Assembly (NCBI GenBank): GCA_020726505.1
Contig: JAHLEZ010000006.1
Coordinates: 2,976,001-3,040,000, forward strand
Direction: 5' to 3'
DNA: 64,000 nt
Source: Leptodontidium sp. MPI-SDFR-AT-0119
Taxonomy: Eukaryota > Ascomycota > Leotiomycetes > Helotiales > Leptodontidiaceae
A program made the translations under genes and the position numbers. The notes below the pieces were generated by a model that saw nothing but the letters and a program-made list of their open reading frames with translations, searched no databases and was not told the DNA's origin. Positions 60,501 through 64,000 of the stretch are shown piece after piece; position 1 is the stretch's first letter, and every line of letters begins with the position of its first letter.

Positions 60501-63500
60501 ACTTACGTATTCTCTAAAGTAAAAAGTGATATTCTCCCCCTTTATCGCTCGTATAATCACAGAATTAAGTTAAAAGGAGAAGGTAAGAAAGTACTTAAGT
60601 ATTCGCTATTATATAAGATGTCGACCGAAGAACTTAAGGTTATTAAAGAATATATTATAGATAACTTAAATAAAGGATTCATTAAGCCGTCTCAAGTATT
60701 ATTTATTGCCCCTATTCTCTTCGTCAAGAAACAGAATGGCTCCCTGTGGTTATATATTAATTTCTAAGTGCTAAATTCCCTCACTTAAAAAGACTAATAC
60801 CCCCTACCTCTAATTAATAAGACCCTAACTCGCATAATTAATACTCGCATCTTTACTAAACTAGATATTCGTCAAGCTTTTCACTAAATCTAAATAAACC
60901 TAACATTAAAGAAGTACACTACCTTTTACACAAGGTACGGCGTATATAAGTGTAAAGTTCTTTTATTTAGCTTAACTAATAGCCCTGCCACTTACTAGCG
61001 TTATATAAACGATACTCTCTTTAATTACCTTAATAATTTCTATATAACGTACTTAAATAATATTCTTATATACTTCGAGGATCCCTTGTAATATTAACTC
61101 CACGTTAAAAAGGTGCTTTAACGCCTTAATAACGCTGGGCTACAAGCTGACTTAAAGAAGTGTGAGTTTAGAGTAACTTAAACTAAGTACTTAGGCTTTA
61201 TTATATTAACTTCTAGCTTAGAAACTAATCCCGAGAAGGTCTCTATCGTTCGTAAGTAGACGTACTTTAACTCTATTAAAGGTATATAGTCTTTTCTTAG
61301 TTTTTATAACTTTTACTAGAGATTCATTTACGACTATAATATTATAATAAAACCTTTTATTTAACTAACTAAGAATAACGTTCCCCTCCGCTTTATTATA
61401 AAGTGCGAAGACGCCTTCGACCTCCTAAAACACACTTTCACGTTTATACCTCTCTTAAGACACTATTAATAAGATTTACCTTGCCTCCTAAAAACAGATA
61501 TTAGTGATAGTATTATAGCTAGAGTCCTTTCCTAGTAATACGGCGACGGTTAGTTCCTTGTTGCCTTCTTTTTAAAGACTATATTACTTACTAAGCTTAA
61601 TTACGTAGTATATAACAAAAAGATATTAGTTATTATTAGATCCTTTAGGCACTAGCATGCTAAGTTGGCAAGAGCCCCTTATTAAGTCTATGTTATAATA
61701 GATTATAAGGCCTTAGAATACTTTATAACCTTTAAGTAATTGAATGCTAAATAAGCATAATAAGTAAAGCTTCTAACGAATTATAATTTCATAATCACAT
61801 ACCGCCTTAGAATCTATAACCCCTTAGTAGACGCACTTTCTTGTAAGCTAAATAAGTTAGATTAATAGAACTTTATAAAGAAGACTTAACGTCTTTAATA
61901 ACTTTTATATTAATACTAAGTTAACCTTAGTTTGTTATTTATAAAGTTATAGTCGCCTAATGACATTAACGCGCTAGTGGCTGATATTAAGCTCGCTGCC
62001 TTTACATTAATATTCTCTGTCGTATAGTAAATCTTAAAGGCTAATCGCACTACTCCTTCTCTATAGACTCTGTGTAAATAAGCTGTATTAGACTCTCTAA
62101 GTAGACTTAGCCTAGTAAGTAACCTCTTGCTCCACGACGGCCACCTCTTGGTCCCTGATATTAATCACCTTCGAACCCTCCTTATTAGAGAAGTCTATGA
62201 TCAAGTTACTACAGCGCACCTTAGTACTAAGAAAACGATTTAAATACTCTCTTTTTAGTATTAATAGTATAAAATCACGTTTATAGTTCAGTAGTATTAC
62301 TATAACTATTATATATGCCGACGAATTTAAGTCCCCCGGGATAAAAAGCCCGGATTCCTTTATCCTCTCCTTGTCTTGTCTTAACCTTAGGAATATATTA
62401 TAGTAGAGTACTACTCCTTTACTAAAGACAAGTATAAATTCAATAACGTCCTTGTCTTTATTAATAAATTTAATAAATAGGCTGTTAGTATCCCCTACTA
62501 AAAGACGACAAATACTCGGAAGCTAACCACGATATATATTTATTATATATATTATTACTTTGGCGCTCCCTTAATTATCACTTTTAATAGAGGTCCCTAG
62601 TTTATCTCTAGGTTTTAGACTGTTCTTAGTAAGATTCTCGAAACTAAGAGATAGCTGTTTGTCGCTAACTACTTACAAATAAATAGTTAGACTAAAGTAT
62701 ATAACTAATACTTACAGAGACGACTTCGACCCTTCGTTATATACTACTAAGACGATTAGTCAGAGTACCCCCCTATTATAGACTACGCTTAGATGTCCAT
62801 CCCACACGATTCCCTAGGGGAATTCTCTTTATTTAAGGTAGTTTATAAATATATACTACGCACGGATTAAGACTAGAAAATTAACTTGCTAAACTTAGTT
62901 ACCCCCGCTGACAAGTTAAACACTTAACAAGCTATTAACTATACTTAACACTATAAGAAAGCATAGGACATAGCTTGGTCGAACCTCACTGTGGCCTAAG
63001 CTAAGATAATTAGGTCCTATAACGCCTCTCGCCGCGATGTCGACTTTAATAAAGACAGCTTAGTCTGGCTTGACATGCGCTACTTTAAAACACTCCGTCT
63101 ATCTAAGAAGTTAGATATGCCGACTAATAAACTATTTAAAGTACTCGAGAAGGTAAGACACTTATACTGCCTGGAATTGCTAGCGAGTATAAAGGTTTAT
63201 AACGTCTTTTTAGCTAGTAAGCTACGTAAAGATCCTAATAATCCCTTACTAAGCCAAGTACAAGATGCCCCCCTATTAATTAATATTATAAGTAATAACA
63301 AGTAAGAACTAAAAGAGGTACTTACTTGCCGCAAAAAGGGCAAGACTTTATTCTACTACGTTACTTAGCTTAACTAAGACGTTAATTTAGACTAGTACGA
63401 CGCTTCTGACCTCAAGTATACGCCGCACAAAGTCAGGGATTTCTACCTTAGTTACCCCGAGTAAGTAGGACCCCCTATTAAGCTACTTAAATAGATTAAA

Positions 63501-63597
63501 GCATAAGAAGATAGTATTAATAACTACGATAACCTCGATAATGATAAGAAGATGAACTAACGCTTAAGGACGAGCTTTTTCCGGAGGGGGGGGGTAG
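60501..63597 (+). pseudogene. Gypsy A reverse transcriptase, RNase H, integrase, chromodomain, broken
   Basis: RT starts with MSTEELKVIKEYIIDNL (60618) and has PILFVKKQNGSLWLYIN. The catalytic motif at about 61050 is YLNNILIYF, where both Asp of YLDD are Asn. RNase H lies around 61480-61850. The integrase region near 62135 reads DGHLLVPDINHLRTLLIREV. The 76-codon frame 63075-63305 (SKKLDMPTNKLFKVLEKVRH onward, then SKLRKDPNNPL) is the integrase C-terminal segment. It runs into a chromodomain (DASDLKYTPHKVRDFYLSYP at about 63400-63460). A polypurine tract CCGGAGGGGGGGGGTAG (63581-63597) precedes the LTR. Confidence 0.9.
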
Positions 63598-63846
63598 TAT
63601 AACAACTGACGCTGCCTAGAGCCTTATTTTTACTAGCTCCACTTAGTACTGCCCGATCGGGACGTACTGAGATTACTATAGTACTAAATATGCCGGCCTC
63701 TTATATATAAACCTCTTCTTTTCTTACTTTCTTTCCTCTGTAATTGTAGATTCTAAGTTAATGCTTAGTATCGTCATATGTCTCTTGTATTGATATGTGA
63801 GGCGTCAGTTACACGTGATTGCCGTCTTTCTAGGGCAAGCGTCACA
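63598..63846 (+). repeat. Right LTR of Gypsy A
   Basis: TATAACAACTGACGCTGCC (TGTGACAACCGACG with transitions) to GGGCAAGCGTCACA, 249 bp. Followed by AGTAT. Confidence 0.94.
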
Positions 63847-64000
63847 AGTATATCATTCTTTAAATATCGTGATATTTACGTAGATTATATAATTAAAGTC
63901 GACGTCGTCTTATAGCTTAAAGCGGAACTTATATAGAGTATCTGCGTATTTCTAGTAGTACTTGTGTATCTCTTTGGCCCTTAGTATAACTTCCGAGTCA
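63847..64000 (-). pseudogene. Copia G, antisense, right part (integrase core region)
   Basis: On the minus strand this reads AKEIHKYY-KYADTLYKFR and DDVDFNYIIYVNITIFKE towards the Gypsy A insertion, in the same frame style as 15310-17905. It is the upstream integrase part of the same Copia element, which continues beyond the window. Confidence 0.75.

Larger units (their letters stand above)
17906..63846 (+). mobile_element. Gypsy element A (complete ends), host of nested insertions
   Basis: Plus-strand Ty3/Gypsy element bounded by LTRs at 17906-18452 (249 bp once a 298-bp insertion is removed) and 63598-63846 (249 bp), with a 5-bp duplication AGTAT at 17901-17905 and 63847-63851. Its own sequence is about 7.3 kb: 18453-21527, 44397-45003 and 60501-63597. 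The rest is Copia D and Copia C plus the solo LTR H. Gag, protease, RT, RNase H, integrase and chromodomain follow in Ty3/Gypsy order, all inactivated by stops. It inserted into Copia G. Confidence 0.95.

Overview
The window is chromosomal DNA from a filamentous ascomycete (Pezizomycotina). The two intact genes have short 56-79 bp GT-AG introns and encode fungal families: a CFEM-type PTH11-like receptor and a secreted berberine-bridge-type flavin oxidase. Nearly everything else is retrotransposon and DNA-transposon sequence carrying C-to-T / G-to-A decay of the repeat-induced point mutation (RIP) type. Gln and Trp codons have become stops, CpA/TpG is scarce, TpA abounds and CpG is kept. I cannot name the species.

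Layout. 1-4355: degraded repeats. These are an inverted 5' end of Gypsy family A (1-706), the 3' part of a Gypsy family B element on the plus strand (707-2751), a broken LTR of family H, another inverted scrap of A, and about 1.2 kb of unassigned sequence. 4355-12100: a gene island of normal base composition. It holds (i) an MFS transporter pseudogene on the minus strand, cut by a Tc1/mariner element (4531-5830) and truncated at its 3' end; (ii) an intact five-exon CFEM/seven-TM receptor gene on the minus strand (7800-9387); and (iii) an intact three-exon FAD-linked oxidoreductase gene on the plus strand (10235-12084), divergent from the receptor across an 847-bp promoter region. 12160-15310: remnants of B, a B-family LTR and unassigned repeat DNA.

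15310-64000 is one large nested transposon stack. Insertion order could be read from LTR pairs and target-site duplications. An antisense Copia element (G) is split at 17905/63847 by Gypsy A (17906-63846, duplication AGTAT). A is itself split by Copia D (21528-44391, TGCCT) and Copia C (45004-60495, ATTAG). D is split by Gypsy E (25474-40730, CTAA), and E by a hAT DNA transposon (28773-31750, 8-bp TGAGTACG). C is split by Gypsy B (53205-59796, CTTCC) and carries two solo LTRs of family F. The left LTR of A carries a solo LTR of family H (GGCTC). The deepest chain is therefore G > A > D > E > hAT.

The three island genes encode a surface sensor, a secreted oxidase and a transporter. That is compatible with a decayed specialised-metabolism or host-interaction locus, but this is inference: no core biosynthetic gene is present. 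I found no rRNA, tRNA or CRISPR array.
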